6,405 nucleotides of DNA, taken from an uncultured Burkholderiales bacterium. GTDB lineage: Bacteria; Pseudomonadota; Gammaproteobacteria; Burkholderiales; Burkholderiaceae_D. Under the pieces are notes generated by a model. That model worked only from the letters and a program-made list of their open reading frames with translations, was not told the DNA's origin and ran no database searches. Positions 1-6,334 of this stretch are shown one piece after another; the stretch's first letter is position 1; every line of letters begins with the position of its first letter. Location: positions 1 to 6,405 of the forward strand of contig CALMOR010000123.1 in assembly GCA_937872165.1 (NCBI GenBank), read 5' to 3'. The translations under genes were made by a program, and so were the position numbers.

Positions 1-1
1 C

Positions 2-499
2 ATCAAGGACGGCTATCACGGCGACACCAGCCGCATGTTCCTCGTCGGCGATGCCTCGATCCAGTCCCGGCGACTGGCCGCGGTCACCTTCGAATGCATG
101 TGGCTCGGGATCCGTCAGGTCAGGCCCGGCGGCCATCTGGGGGACATCGGATACGTGATCCAGCGCCATGCGGAGCGCAACGGCTTCTCGATCGTGCGCG
201 AGTTCTGCGGCCACGGCATCGGCCGACGCTTCCACGAGGACCCGCAGGTCCTCCACTACGGCCGACCCGGTACGCTCGAACAGCTCCGTCCGGGGATGAT
301 CTTCACGATCGAGCCGATGATCAACGCGGGCCGTCGCGACATCAAGGAGATGAAGGACGGCTGGACCATCGTGACCAAGGACCACAGCCTGTCCGCGCAA
401 TGGGAGCACACGGTGCTGGTCACGGAGACGGGCTTCGAGGTGCTGACCGTCTCGGCGGGCACGCCGGCCCCGCCCCCAGAGATCGCGACGGCCGCCTGA
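2..499 (+). CDS. map: Methionine aminopeptidase type I, 3' part (5' end outside window)
   Basis: Removes the initiator methionine from new proteins in the cytosol once the formyl group has been taken off. The reading frame is open from base 2, and about the first 100 residues lie upstream of the window. The 165 visible residues line up with E. coli Map at a constant offset of 100. The second metal-ligand aspartate is in HGDTS (visible residue 8, equivalent to D108). The metal-ligand histidine is in GHGIG (71, H171), with the active-site histidine in FHE (78, H178). The metal-ligand glutamates are in FTIEPM (104, E204) and WEHT (135, E235). D97 and H79 fall outside the window. The protein ends in a short Ala/Pro-rich tail after the catalytic core, giving a full length near 265, normal for type I. 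It is followed on the same strand by glnD, a common proteobacterial order. Identity is very secure; the true start cannot be seen. Confidence 0.96.
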   Translation: MKDGYHGDTSRMFLVGDASIQSRRLAAVTFECMWLGIRQVRPGGHLGDIGYVIQRHAERNGFSIVREFCGHGIGRRFHEDPQVLHYGRPGTLEQLRPGMIFTIEPMINAGRRDIKEMKDGWTIVTKDHSLSAQWEHTVLVTETGFEVLTVSAGTPAPPPEIATAA

Positions 500-572
500 C
501 CGCGCCTGTTTTGCTCCACGCGCCCCGGCACGAAGCGACGCCGTCCGGTTCCGGTTCTTCGGCGACCGCGAC

Positions 573-576
573 GGGA
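573..576 (+). promoter_or_regulatory. Candidate ribosome binding site for the glnD GTG start
   Basis: GGGA lies six bases before GTG 583. It supports this start over TTG 511, whose upstream bases are C/G-rich without a purine Shine-Dalgarno run. The match is short, so it is suggestive only. Confidence 0.35.
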
Positions 577-582
577 ACGCCG

Positions 583-3198
583 GTGCTCGAACCGGTCGTC
601 GATCCGGTACCGGCGCTCGCGACGTTTCCCGCCGAAGCGATCGCGATCCGCGCACAGCTCGATGCGGCGCGCCAGCGGCTCTTCGACGAATTCGACGCGA
701 CGCCCCGCGTCGCGCGGCTGCTGCGCGGCCTCGCGACCGCGCACGACGTCGCGTTGCGCTCGTGCTGGAAGCGACTCCCGATGCCGCCATCGGCGGCGCT
801 GGTCGCGGTCGGCGGCTACGGCCGCGGCGAGCTCTATCCCCACTCGGACGTCGACGTGCTCGTGCTCCTCGCCGAGGCGCCGGATCCGGTCGAAGCGGCC
901 GCCATCGAAGACCTCATCGGCGTGCTCTGGGACCTGGGCTTCGAGGTCGGACACAGCGTCCGCACCGCCGCCGAATGCCTCGTCGAGGCCGAGCGCGACA
1001 TCACCGTTGCCACCGCGCTGCTCGAGGCGCGCTTCGTCGCCGGAAGTCGCGCGCTCGGCGACGAACTGCTCGCGAAGGTGAAGGCCGCGGTCGATCCGCA
1101 GCTGTTCTATCGCGCGAAGATGATCGAGCAGCAGCAACGCTACGCGAAGTTCCACGACACGCCGTATGCGCTCGAGCCCAACATCAAGGAAAGTCCGGGA
1201 GGCCTTCGGGACCTGCAGATGATCCTCTGGATCGCGCGCGCCGCGGGCTTCGGTTCGTCGTGGAGCGAACTCGAGAGTCGCCAGCTCGTGACGCCTGTCG
1301 AGGCGCGACAGCTGCGACGCTGCGAGGCCTTCCTTCAACAGCTCAGGATCCGCCTCCATCGCCTCGCCCGCCGCCGCGAGGATCGACTGGTGTTCGACGT
1401 GCAGACCGCGCTGGCCGGCGAGTTCGGCTTCGAGCAGACCACGACGCGCCGCGCGAGCGAGGTGCTGATGCAGCGTTACTACCGCGCCGCGAAGGTCACG
1501 ACGCAGCTCAACGTGATCGTGCTGCAGACCATCGAGGCCGCGTTGTTCCCGGCGCGCCAGGTCGCGCCGATCGCGCTCGACGAGACCTTCGCCAACGCCG
1601 GCGGCCTGCTCGACGTCATCGACGAAGGCGTGTTCTTCCGCAGGCCGGCCGCGCTGCTCGAAGCCTTCCTGGTGATGCAGAAGCACTCCGAGATCGAAGG
1701 CATGACCGCGCGACTGATGAACGCCATCTGGCACGGGCGCACGCTGATCGACGCGGCCTTCCGTCGCGACCCGGCGCACCGGGCGCTCTTCATGGAGATC
1801 CTGAAACAGCCGCGCGGCATCGTCCATGCGCTGCGACGCATGAACCAGCTGTCGGTGCTCGGCCGCTATCTGCCGGTCTTCCGCCGCATCGTCGGCCAGA
1901 TGCAGCACGACCTCTATCACGTCTACACGGTCGACCAGCACATCCTGATGGTGGTCCGCAACGTGCGCCGCTTCACGATGCCGGAGTTCGCACACGAGTA
2001 TCCGCTGTGCTCGCGGCTCGTCGCCAACTTCGAGCGGCCGTGGCTGCTCGCCATGGCGGCGCTGCTGCACGACATCGCCAAGGGCCGCGGCGGCGACCAC
2101 TCGCGGCTCGGCATGGGAGAGGTCCGCCGCTTCGCGCGCGAACACGTGCTAGACGCGCACGACATCGAATTGCTGGTGTTCCTCGTCGAGCACCACCTGA
2201 CGATGTCGCGCGTCGCCCAGAAGGAGGACTGGTCCGATCCCGACGTGCTCGGCGACTTCGCGCGCGTCGTGCGCAACGAGCGTCGCCTGACCGCGTTGTA
2301 CCTGCTCACGGTGGCCGACGTGCGCGGCACGAGCCCGAAGGTGTGGAACGCGTGGAAGGGCAAGCTGCTGGAAGACCTCTACTTCCGCGCGCTGCGCTTC
2401 GTCGACAGCCGCGACGGCGGCGCACCGAGCGCCCCCGCCGAACTCGAGTCGAGGCGCGACGAGGCGCGTCGCATCCTCGACCTCTACGCGTTCGACCACG
2501 ACGCGATCGAACGCCTCTGGCAACGTCTCGACGTCGCGTGGTTCATGCGGCACGACGCGCAGGACATCGCGTGGATCACGCGCGCCTTCGCGCTGATGCG
2601 CGACACGTCGCGTCCCCGCGTGAAGGCGAGGCTCTCGCCGGCCGGCGAAGGCCTGCAGATCGCGGTCTTCACGCTCGACCAGCCCGACCTCCTGGCCCGC
2701 ATCTGCCAGTACTTCGATCGTCAGCGCTTCTTCATCGTCGACGCGCGCGTCCACACGACGCTCGGCAACGAAGGCGAGCGCCACGCGCTCGACAGCTTCC
2801 ACGTGCTCGACCCCGACGGCGGCCACTACCGTGATCGCATCGCCAGCATCGAGCGCGATCTCGCCCAGCATCTCGCGCATGCGACGCCGCTGCCGTTGCC
2901 GAGCACCGGCCGGCCGTCGCGTCAGTCGCGCAGCTTCCCGATCGCGCCGAGCGTCGACCTGCGACCCGACGACCGGGGCCGCTTCTTCCTGATGACGCTG
3001 TCGACTTCGGATCGCGACGGCCTGCTGTACGCGATCCTGCGCATCTTCGCCAGCCATCGCATCAACGTGCAGGCCGCCAAGATCACGACGCTCGGCGAAC
3101 GCGTCGAGGACTTCTTCCTGCTCGACGGGTCGACGCTGTCCGACGCGAAGGCGCAGATCAAGCTCGAGACCGAGCTGCTCGAGGTGCTCGCCGCATGA
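583..3198 (+). CDS. glnD: Bifunctional PII uridylyltransferase / uridylyl-removing enzyme GlnD
   Basis: Cytosolic nitrogen sensor that adds UMP to PII proteins (GlnB/GlnK) when glutamine is low and removes it when glutamine is high. From the GTG at 583 it has 871 residues, close to the family norm (E. coli 890). Domains in order: nucleotidyltransferase with GGYGRGELYPHSDVD at 77-91, metal aspartates D89 and D91; helical UTase region with ALEPNIKESPGGLRD near 196-210; HD hydrolase domain, with HDLYHVYTVDQH near 442-453, LLHDIAKGRGGDHS with H496/D497, and HH at 537-538; two C-terminal ACT domains near 692-745 and 802-870, joined by a Pro/Arg-rich linker. All catalytic motifs are intact. No ATG lies in frame in the plausible start zone. 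GTG 583 has GGGA six bases upstream; TTG 511, adding 24 residues and lying 11 bases after map, is the alternative. The stop codon overlaps the next gene's ATG. Function is secure; the start is moderately sure. Confidence 0.95.
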   Translation: MLEPVVDPVPALATFPAEAIAIRAQLDAARQRLFDEFDATPRVARLLRGLATAHDVALRSCWKRLPMPPSAALVAVGGYGRGELYPHSDVDVLVLLAEAPDPVEAAAIEDLIGVLWDLGFEVGHSVRTAAECLVEAERDITVATALLEARFVAGSRALGDELLAKVKAAVDPQLFYRAKMIEQQQRYAKFHDTPYALEPNIKESPGGLRDLQMILWIARAAGFGSSWSELESRQLVTPVEARQLRRCEAFLQQLRIRLHRLARRREDRLVFDVQTALAGEFGFEQTTTRRASEVLMQRYYRAAKVTTQLNVIVLQTIEAALFPARQVAPIALDETFANAGGLLDVIDEGVFFRRPAALLEAFLVMQKHSEIEGMTARLMNAIWHGRTLIDAAFRRDPAHRALFMEILKQPRGIVHALRRMNQLSVLGRYLPVFRRIVGQMQHDLYHVYTVDQHILMVVRNVRRFTMPEFAHEYPLCSRLVANFERPWLLAMAALLHDIAKGRGGDHSRLGMGEVRRFAREHVLDAHDIELLVFLVEHHLTMSRVAQKEDWSDPDVLGDFARVVRNERRLTALYLLTVADVRGTSPKVWNAWKGKLLEDLYFRALRFVDSRDGGAPSAPAELESRRDEARRILDLYAFDHDAIERLWQRLDVAWFMRHDAQDIAWITRAFALMRDTSRPRVKARLSPAGEGLQIAVFTLDQPDLLARICQYFDRQRFFIVDARVHTTLGNEGERHALDSFHVLDPDGGHYRDRIASIERDLAQHLAHATPLPLPSTGRPSRQSRSFPIAPSVDLRPDDRGRFFLMTLSTSDRDGLLYAILRIFASHRINVQAAKITTLGERVEDFFLLDGSTLSDAKAQIKLETELLEVLAA

Positions 3199-4019
3199 CC
3201 ATGCCGCCGAGTCGGCCGCCGCGCACGCGAGCACCGGCCCCGCACGCGTCCTCGTCCGCCACCGTCGCCAAGCCCGTGGACGACGCAGCGGGGTCGATGC
3301 GCCTGTCGAAGCGGATGGCCGAGCTCGGTCTCTGCTCGCGTCGCGAGGCCGACGAGTGGATCACGCGCGGCTGGGTCTATGTCGACGGCGTGCGCACCGA
3401 CGTGCTCGGCAGCAAGGTCCTGCCGGCGCAGAAGGTCACCGTCACGAAGGCGGCGGTGCAGGAACGCGAGCAGCGCGTCACGGTCCTCGTCAACAAGCCG
3501 ATCGGCCTCGTGTCGGGCCAGGCGGAGGACGGCTACAAGCCGGCGTCGACGCTGGTGGTCCCGGCGCATCACTGGTCGGGCGACGCGCGCAAGCTGGCTC
3601 CCGAGTGGCGACCGCCGCGCGGCCTCGCGCCGGCCGGTCGGCTCGACATCGATTCGACCGGACTGCTGGTGCTGACGCAGGACGGCCGCGTCGCGCGCCA
3701 GCTCGTCAACGACGACTCGGAGATCGAGAAGGAGTACCTGGTCCGCGTCGCGGGCTCGCTGACCGACGACGAGTTGCGACTGCTGCGCCACGGGATGGCG
3801 CTGGACGGAGTCGCGCTGAAGCCGGCCGAGGTGTCGTGGCAGAACCGCGAGCAGTTGCGCTTCGTGCTGCGCGAGGGGCGCAAGCGCCAGATCCGCCGCA
3901 TGTGCGAGGCCGTCCGGCTGCATGTCCTCGGGCTGCGCCGCGTGCGCATCGGCCGCGTGATGCTGGGCGAGCTTCCGGTCGGACAGTGGCGTCATCTCGG
4001 GCGCGACGAGGCCTTCTGA
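3195..4019 (+). CDS. 23S rRNA pseudouridine synthase, RluF/RluB-type (RsuA family)
   Basis: Converts a specific uridine of 23S rRNA (U2604/U2605 region, by analogy with RluF/RluB) to pseudouridine in the cytosol. The 274 residues show: a disordered Pro/Arg/Ala-rich N-terminal extension (1-34); an S4 RNA-binding domain starting MRLSKRMAELGLCSRREAD (35-53); then the RsuA-family catalytic domain with KPIGLVSG (101-108), GRLDIDSTGLL carrying the catalytic aspartate D151, and EKEYLV (178-183). The C-terminal motif GRKRQIRRMCE (228-238) with LPVGQW (260-265) resembles E. coli RluF (QIRRMCE) more than RluB (REVRRLWE), so RluF-like specificity is favoured but not proven. The segment between KPxG and GRLD is longer than in E. 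coli RluF. The ATG overlaps the glnD stop (ATGA), and GAGG at 3181-3184 lies ten bases upstream, supporting this start and translational coupling. ATG 3201 and ATG 3297 are in-frame alternatives. The family is certain; the exact target base is not. Confidence 0.92.
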   Translation: MTMPPSRPPRTRAPAPHASSSATVAKPVDDAAGSMRLSKRMAELGLCSRREADEWITRGWVYVDGVRTDVLGSKVLPAQKVTVTKAAVQEREQRVTVLVNKPIGLVSGQAEDGYKPASTLVVPAHHWSGDARKLAPEWRPPRGLAPAGRLDIDSTGLLVLTQDGRVARQLVNDDSEIEKEYLVRVAGSLTDDELRLLRHGMALDGVALKPAEVSWQNREQLRFVLREGRKRQIRRMCEAVRLHVLGLRRVRIGRVMLGELPVGQWRHLGRDEAF

Positions 4020-4026
4020 CGCGATC

Positions 4027-4045
4027 GGGCCGCCGCTCGCGGCTC
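4027..4045 (+). terminator. Weak candidate hairpin between convergent genes
   Basis: GCCGC at 4029-4033 pairs with GCGGC at 4039-4043 around a five-base loop. A G-T wobble (4028/4044) and a G-C pair (4027/4045) extend the stem on the plus-strand transcript. It sits in the 24-base gap where the pseudouridine synthase and def converge, where a terminator is expected. There is no T-run on either side, and stems this short arise easily in GC-rich DNA, so the call is tentative. Confidence 0.25.
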
Positions 4046-4577
4046 AGTCGTCGACCATCTCCTCGCCGGGGAACAGCTCTTCGGTGAAGCCGAAGTTCGA
4101 GAAGTCGCGGATGCGCATCGGGTAGAGGATGCCGTCGAGATGATCGACCTCGTGCTGCACAATGCGCGCATGGAAGCCGGTCGCGACGCGATCGATCGGC
4201 ACGCCGTATTGATCGAAGCCGCGATAGCGGACGCGTTCGCTGCGCGGCACGACGCCGCGCATGCCGGGCACCGACAGGCATCCTTCCCAGCCGTCCGCCT
4301 CGGCGTCGTCGAGCGGCTCGATCGTCGGGTTGACGAGCACCGTCCGCGGCACCGGGTCGGCGTCGGGATAGCGCTGATCGGTCGGCGAGAAGCCGAAGAT
4401 GACGATGCGCCGATCGACGCCGATCTGCGGCGCCGCGAGGCCCGCGCCGTGCGCGTCGTGCATCGTGTCGAACAGGTCCGCCACCAGCGAGTGCAACTCG
4501 TCGCTGCCGAAGCGCTCGATCGGCCGGGCCACGCGCAACAGCCGTGGATCGCCCATGCGAAGGATCGGATGGATCAT
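4044..4577 (-). CDS. def: Peptide deformylase
   Basis: Removes the formyl group from the N-terminal formylmethionine of nascent proteins, releasing formate, and acts at the ribosome exit before methionine aminopeptidase. The 177-residue protein has all three family motifs: GAGLAAPQ (44-51), EGCLS (98-102) with metal-ligand C100, and QHEVDHLDG (141-149) with metal ligands H142 and H146 and catalytic E143. Length matches the bacterial norm (E. coli 169). The start ATG is chosen because the conserved opening MIHPILRMGDPRL begins there. Its Shine-Dalgarno is poor, but it begins only eight bases after the stop of the upstream phosphorylase gene, so translational coupling is likely. It is not next to fmt, its usual partner, so it may be a second deformylase copy; that is inference, since the rest of the genome is unseen. 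Confidence 0.96.
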   Translation of the reverse strand: MIHPILRMGDPRLLRVARPIERFGSDELHSLVADLFDTMHDAHGAGLAAPQIGVDRRIVIFGFSPTDQRYPDADPVPRTVLVNPTIEPLDDAEADGWEGCLSVPGMRGVVPRSERVRYRGFDQYGVPIDRVATGFHARIVQHEVDHLDGILYPMRIRDFSNFGFTEELFPGEEMVDD

Positions 4578-4585
4578 CGTCGGGC

Positions 4586-5341
4586 TCAGGCGGGATGAGC
4601 GCCGCTCTCTCGAACGAACGAGACGATCAGCGCGCGGACGTTGCCCATCGCGATCTCGAGGACGCGTCCGATCTCGGTGGTCGAGATGGAGTGCTTCGAG
4701 TCGCCGCGACCGGCCGCGTGGTTGACGACGACCGCGAGCGCCGCGTACGGAAGGTCGAGCTCGCGAGCCAGTGCCGCCTCGGGCATCAGCGTCATGCCGA
4801 CGACGTCGGCGCCGTCGCGTTCGACGCGATCGATCTCGGCCGCCGTCTCGAGGCGCGGGCCCTGCATGCAGGCATAGCAACCGCCGTCGATCAGCACGTG
4901 GCCTTCGCCGCCGGCGACGGCGAGCAGGCGTTCGCGCAGCGCGGGGTCGTACGGCAGCGTGAAGTCGATGTGGGTGACCGGCCGCTCGGGTCCGTCGAAA
5001 TAGGTGGAGTCGCGGCCCCACGTGTAGTCGAGCATCTGGTCGAGCACCGCGATCGCGCCGGGTTGCATGTCGTCGCGCACGCCGCCGACCGACGCGACCG
5101 CGATCACGCCTTCGACGCCGAGCGCCTTCAGCGCATGCAGGTTGGCGCGATAGTTGATGGCATGCGGCGGGATGGTGTGGCCGTGCCCGTGACGCGGCAG
5201 GAAGGCGACCGGCACGCCGTCGATGCGACCGATGGTGACCGGTCCCGAAGGCTCGCCCCACGGCGTGCGGACCACCTCGCGCCGATCGATCTCGAGCTCG
5301 GCGAAGGACGTCAGTCCGCTGCCTCCCAGAATGCCGAACAT
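4586..5341 (-). CDS. S-methyl-5'-thioinosine phosphorylase (MTAP/PNP family)
   Basis: Trimeric PNP/MTAP-family enzyme that splits a 5'-methylthio-nucleoside with phosphate to give 5-methylthioribose-1-phosphate and the free base, recycling the by-product of polyamine and acyl-homoserine-lactone synthesis. The 251 residues carry GGSG (6-9), the phosphate-site RHGHGH (50-55), PPHAINYRAN (58-67), YACMQGPRLET (156-166), VGMTLMPEAALARELDLPYA (181-200) and VVVNHAAG (204-211). From memory it matches the Pseudomonas thioinosine phosphorylase (PA3004 type) closely, including the stretch VTHIDF..PYD and an Asn (N207) where true methylthioadenosine phosphorylases have Asp. This predicts a 6-oxopurine substrate (methylthioinosine). 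The ATG at 5341 begins the conserved MFGILGGSGL, with AAAGGA four bases upstream. The frame stays open upstream into galU, but that part has no family similarity. It lies between galU (55 bases) and def (8 bases). Methylthioadenosine phosphorylase (MtnP) is the alternative. Confidence 0.9.
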   Translation of the reverse strand: MFGILGGSGLTSFAELEIDRREVVRTPWGEPSGPVTIGRIDGVPVAFLPRHGHGHTIPPHAINYRANLHALKALGVEGVIAVASVGGVRDDMQPGAIAVLDQMLDYTWGRDSTYFDGPERPVTHIDFTLPYDPALRERLLAVAGGEGHVLIDGGCYACMQGPRLETAAEIDRVERDGADVVGMTLMPEAALARELDLPYAALAVVVNHAAGRGDSKHSISTTEIGRVLEIAMGNVRALIVSFVRESGAHPA

Positions 5342-5345
5342 GCAA

Positions 5346-5351
5346 TCCTTT
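5346..5351 (-). promoter_or_regulatory. Ribosome binding site of the thioinosine phosphorylase gene
   Basis: AAAGGA on the minus strand ends four bases before the ATG at 5341. It supports this start over the in-frame ATG at 5536, which lies inside galU. Confidence 0.55.
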
Positions 5352-5352
5352 C

Positions 5353-5373
5353 CCGGAACGTGGTCCGGAACGT
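5353..5373. repeat. Short direct repeat in the galU-phosphorylase gap
   Basis: The nine-base unit CCGGAACGT occurs at 5353-5361 and again at 5365-5373, separated by GGT. Each copy contains the self-complementary CCGG core. It lies in the 55-base gap just upstream of the phosphorylase ribosome binding site. It could be an operator half-site pair or chance; no known consensus is recognised. Confidence 0.35.
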
Positions 5374-5396
5374 CGTCGATGAATGGACCGCGAAGG

Positions 5397-6308
5397 CTAG
5401 CGTGCGGCCCCGTGTCGGTCGATATATCCGTGGAGATACGTCGCGAACTCGCCGCCCACTTCGTGGTGCTTGAGGCCGAGCTCGACCGTTGCCTTGAGGT
5501 AACCGATCTTGGAGCCGCAATCGTAGCGCACGCCATCGAAGCGATAGGCCAGCACCGGTTCGTCCTGCAGCAGCGCGACGATGCCGTCGGTCAACTGCAG
5601 CTCGCCGCCCGAACCGGGCCTGATCTTCTTCAGCCGGTCGAAGATCGAGCCGCTCAGGATGTAGCGGCCGACCACCGCCAGCGTCGACGGGGCGTCGCCC
5701 GCCTCGGGCTTCTCGACCATGTGCGTGATTTCCTCGAGGCGCTTGTCGCCGCCGGCCAGCGACGAGCCCGCCTTCGTGCCGACGATGCCGTAGGACTTCG
5801 TCTCCGCCGGCGGCACGTCCTGCACCGCGAGCACGCTCGCATGCTTGAGGTCGTACACCCGGACCATCTGCTCGAGCACGCCCGAGACGCCGTCGGCCGT
5901 GTCCATCAGGTCGTCGGCGAGCAGCACGGCGAACGGCTCGTGACCCACGACCGGCAGCGCGCACAGCACCGCATGGCCGAGACCGAGAGCTTCGTTCTGA
6001 CGGATGTAGATGCAGTTGACCGACGGCGGCACCGTGTTGCGCACGATCTCCAGCAGCGCCTGCTTGTTCTTCGCCTCCAGCTCGGCCTCCATCTCGTAGG
6101 CCTTGTCGAAGTGGTCCTCGATGGCGCGCTTGTTGCGGCCGGTGATGAAGACCATGTCGGTGATGCCGGCCTGCGCGGCCTCCTCCACCGCGTACTGGAT
6201 CAGCGGCTTGTCGACGACCGGCATCATCTCCTTCGGACTGGCCTTGGTCGCGGGAAGAAAGCGTGTGCCCATGCCGGCCACGGGGAAGACTGCCTTTTTG
6301 ACGCGCAT
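5397..6308 (-). CDS. galU: UTP--glucose-1-phosphate uridylyltransferase GalU
   Basis: Makes UDP-glucose from UTP and glucose-1-phosphate in the cytosol, feeding lipopolysaccharide, capsule, trehalose and galactose pathways. The 303 residues match the family length (E. coli 302). Visible motifs: the nucleotide-binding and catalytic loop GMGTRFLPATKASPKEM (12-28) followed by PVVDKP (30-35); the Mg/uridine site LADDL (130-134); VEKPEAGD (198-205); GELQLTDGI (235-243); and RYDCGSKIGYLKA (261-273). All are intact. The start ATG at 6308 is confirmed by AGGAG at 6314-6318, five bases upstream, and by the conserved opening RVKKAVFPVAGMG. It begins 26 bases after the ligA stop on the same strand with no terminator between, so co-transcription with ligA is likely. 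Nothing unusual is seen in the protein. Confidence 0.97.
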   Translation of the reverse strand: MRVKKAVFPVAGMGTRFLPATKASPKEMMPVVDKPLIQYAVEEAAQAGITDMVFITGRNKRAIEDHFDKAYEMEAELEAKNKQALLEIVRNTVPPSVNCIYIRQNEALGLGHAVLCALPVVGHEPFAVLLADDLMDTADGVSGVLEQMVRVYDLKHASVLAVQDVPPAETKSYGIVGTKAGSSLAGGDKRLEEITHMVEKPEAGDAPSTLAVVGRYILSGSIFDRLKKIRPGSGGELQLTDGIVALLQDEPVLAYRFDGVRYDCGSKIGYLKATVELGLKHHEVGGEFATYLHGYIDRHGAAR

Positions 6309-6313
6309 GAATG

Positions 6314-6318
6314 CTCCT
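6314..6318 (-). promoter_or_regulatory. Ribosome binding site of galU
   Basis: A clear AGGAG on the minus strand, five bases before the galU ATG, fixes the start. It is the strongest Shine-Dalgarno match noted in the window. Confidence 0.75.
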
Positions 6319-6334
6319 GGAGTCGTTGATTCGG

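Noticed and set aside
94..582. Upstream extension of the glnD frame across map
   Set aside because: It overlaps conserved map sequence in another frame and its translation has no GlnD similarity; GlnD-like sequence begins only after about 600.
256..2145. Long minus-strand open frame (629 codons) antisense to map and glnD
   Set aside because: It is the shadow of a GC-rich gene: its product is Arg/Glu/His-rich with no motif, and it lies opposite intact GlnD catalytic motifs.
762..2834. Long plus-strand open frame (690 codons) overlapping glnD in another frame
   Set aside because: Arg/Ala/Pro-rich composition with no domain, typical of an out-of-frame read of high-GC coding DNA.
2149..3995. 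Two large minus-strand open frames opposite glnD and the pseudouridine synthase
   Set aside because: Low-complexity Arg/Ala/Glu-rich products with no motif, antisense to well-supported genes.
4578..5345. Fusion of def to an upstream 255-residue segment in the same frame
   Set aside because: The upstream part is the phosphorylase gene read out of frame (Arg-rich, no domain); the deformylase begins at its conserved MIHPILRMGD.
5342..5536. N-terminal extension of the phosphorylase to an ATG inside galU
   Set aside because: The added 65 residues overlap galU coding sequence and lack family similarity; the ATG at 5341 has a ribosome binding site and the conserved start.
5223..6329. Plus-strand open frame (368 codons) opposite galU
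   Set aside because: Antisense shadow, rich in Arg, His, Leu and Val, with no recognisable domain; the opposite strand holds an intact galU.
6309..6334. Possible terminator between ligA and galU
   Set aside because: CTCCAGGAG gives only a four-base stem with a one-base loop and includes the ribosome binding site; no T-run follows.
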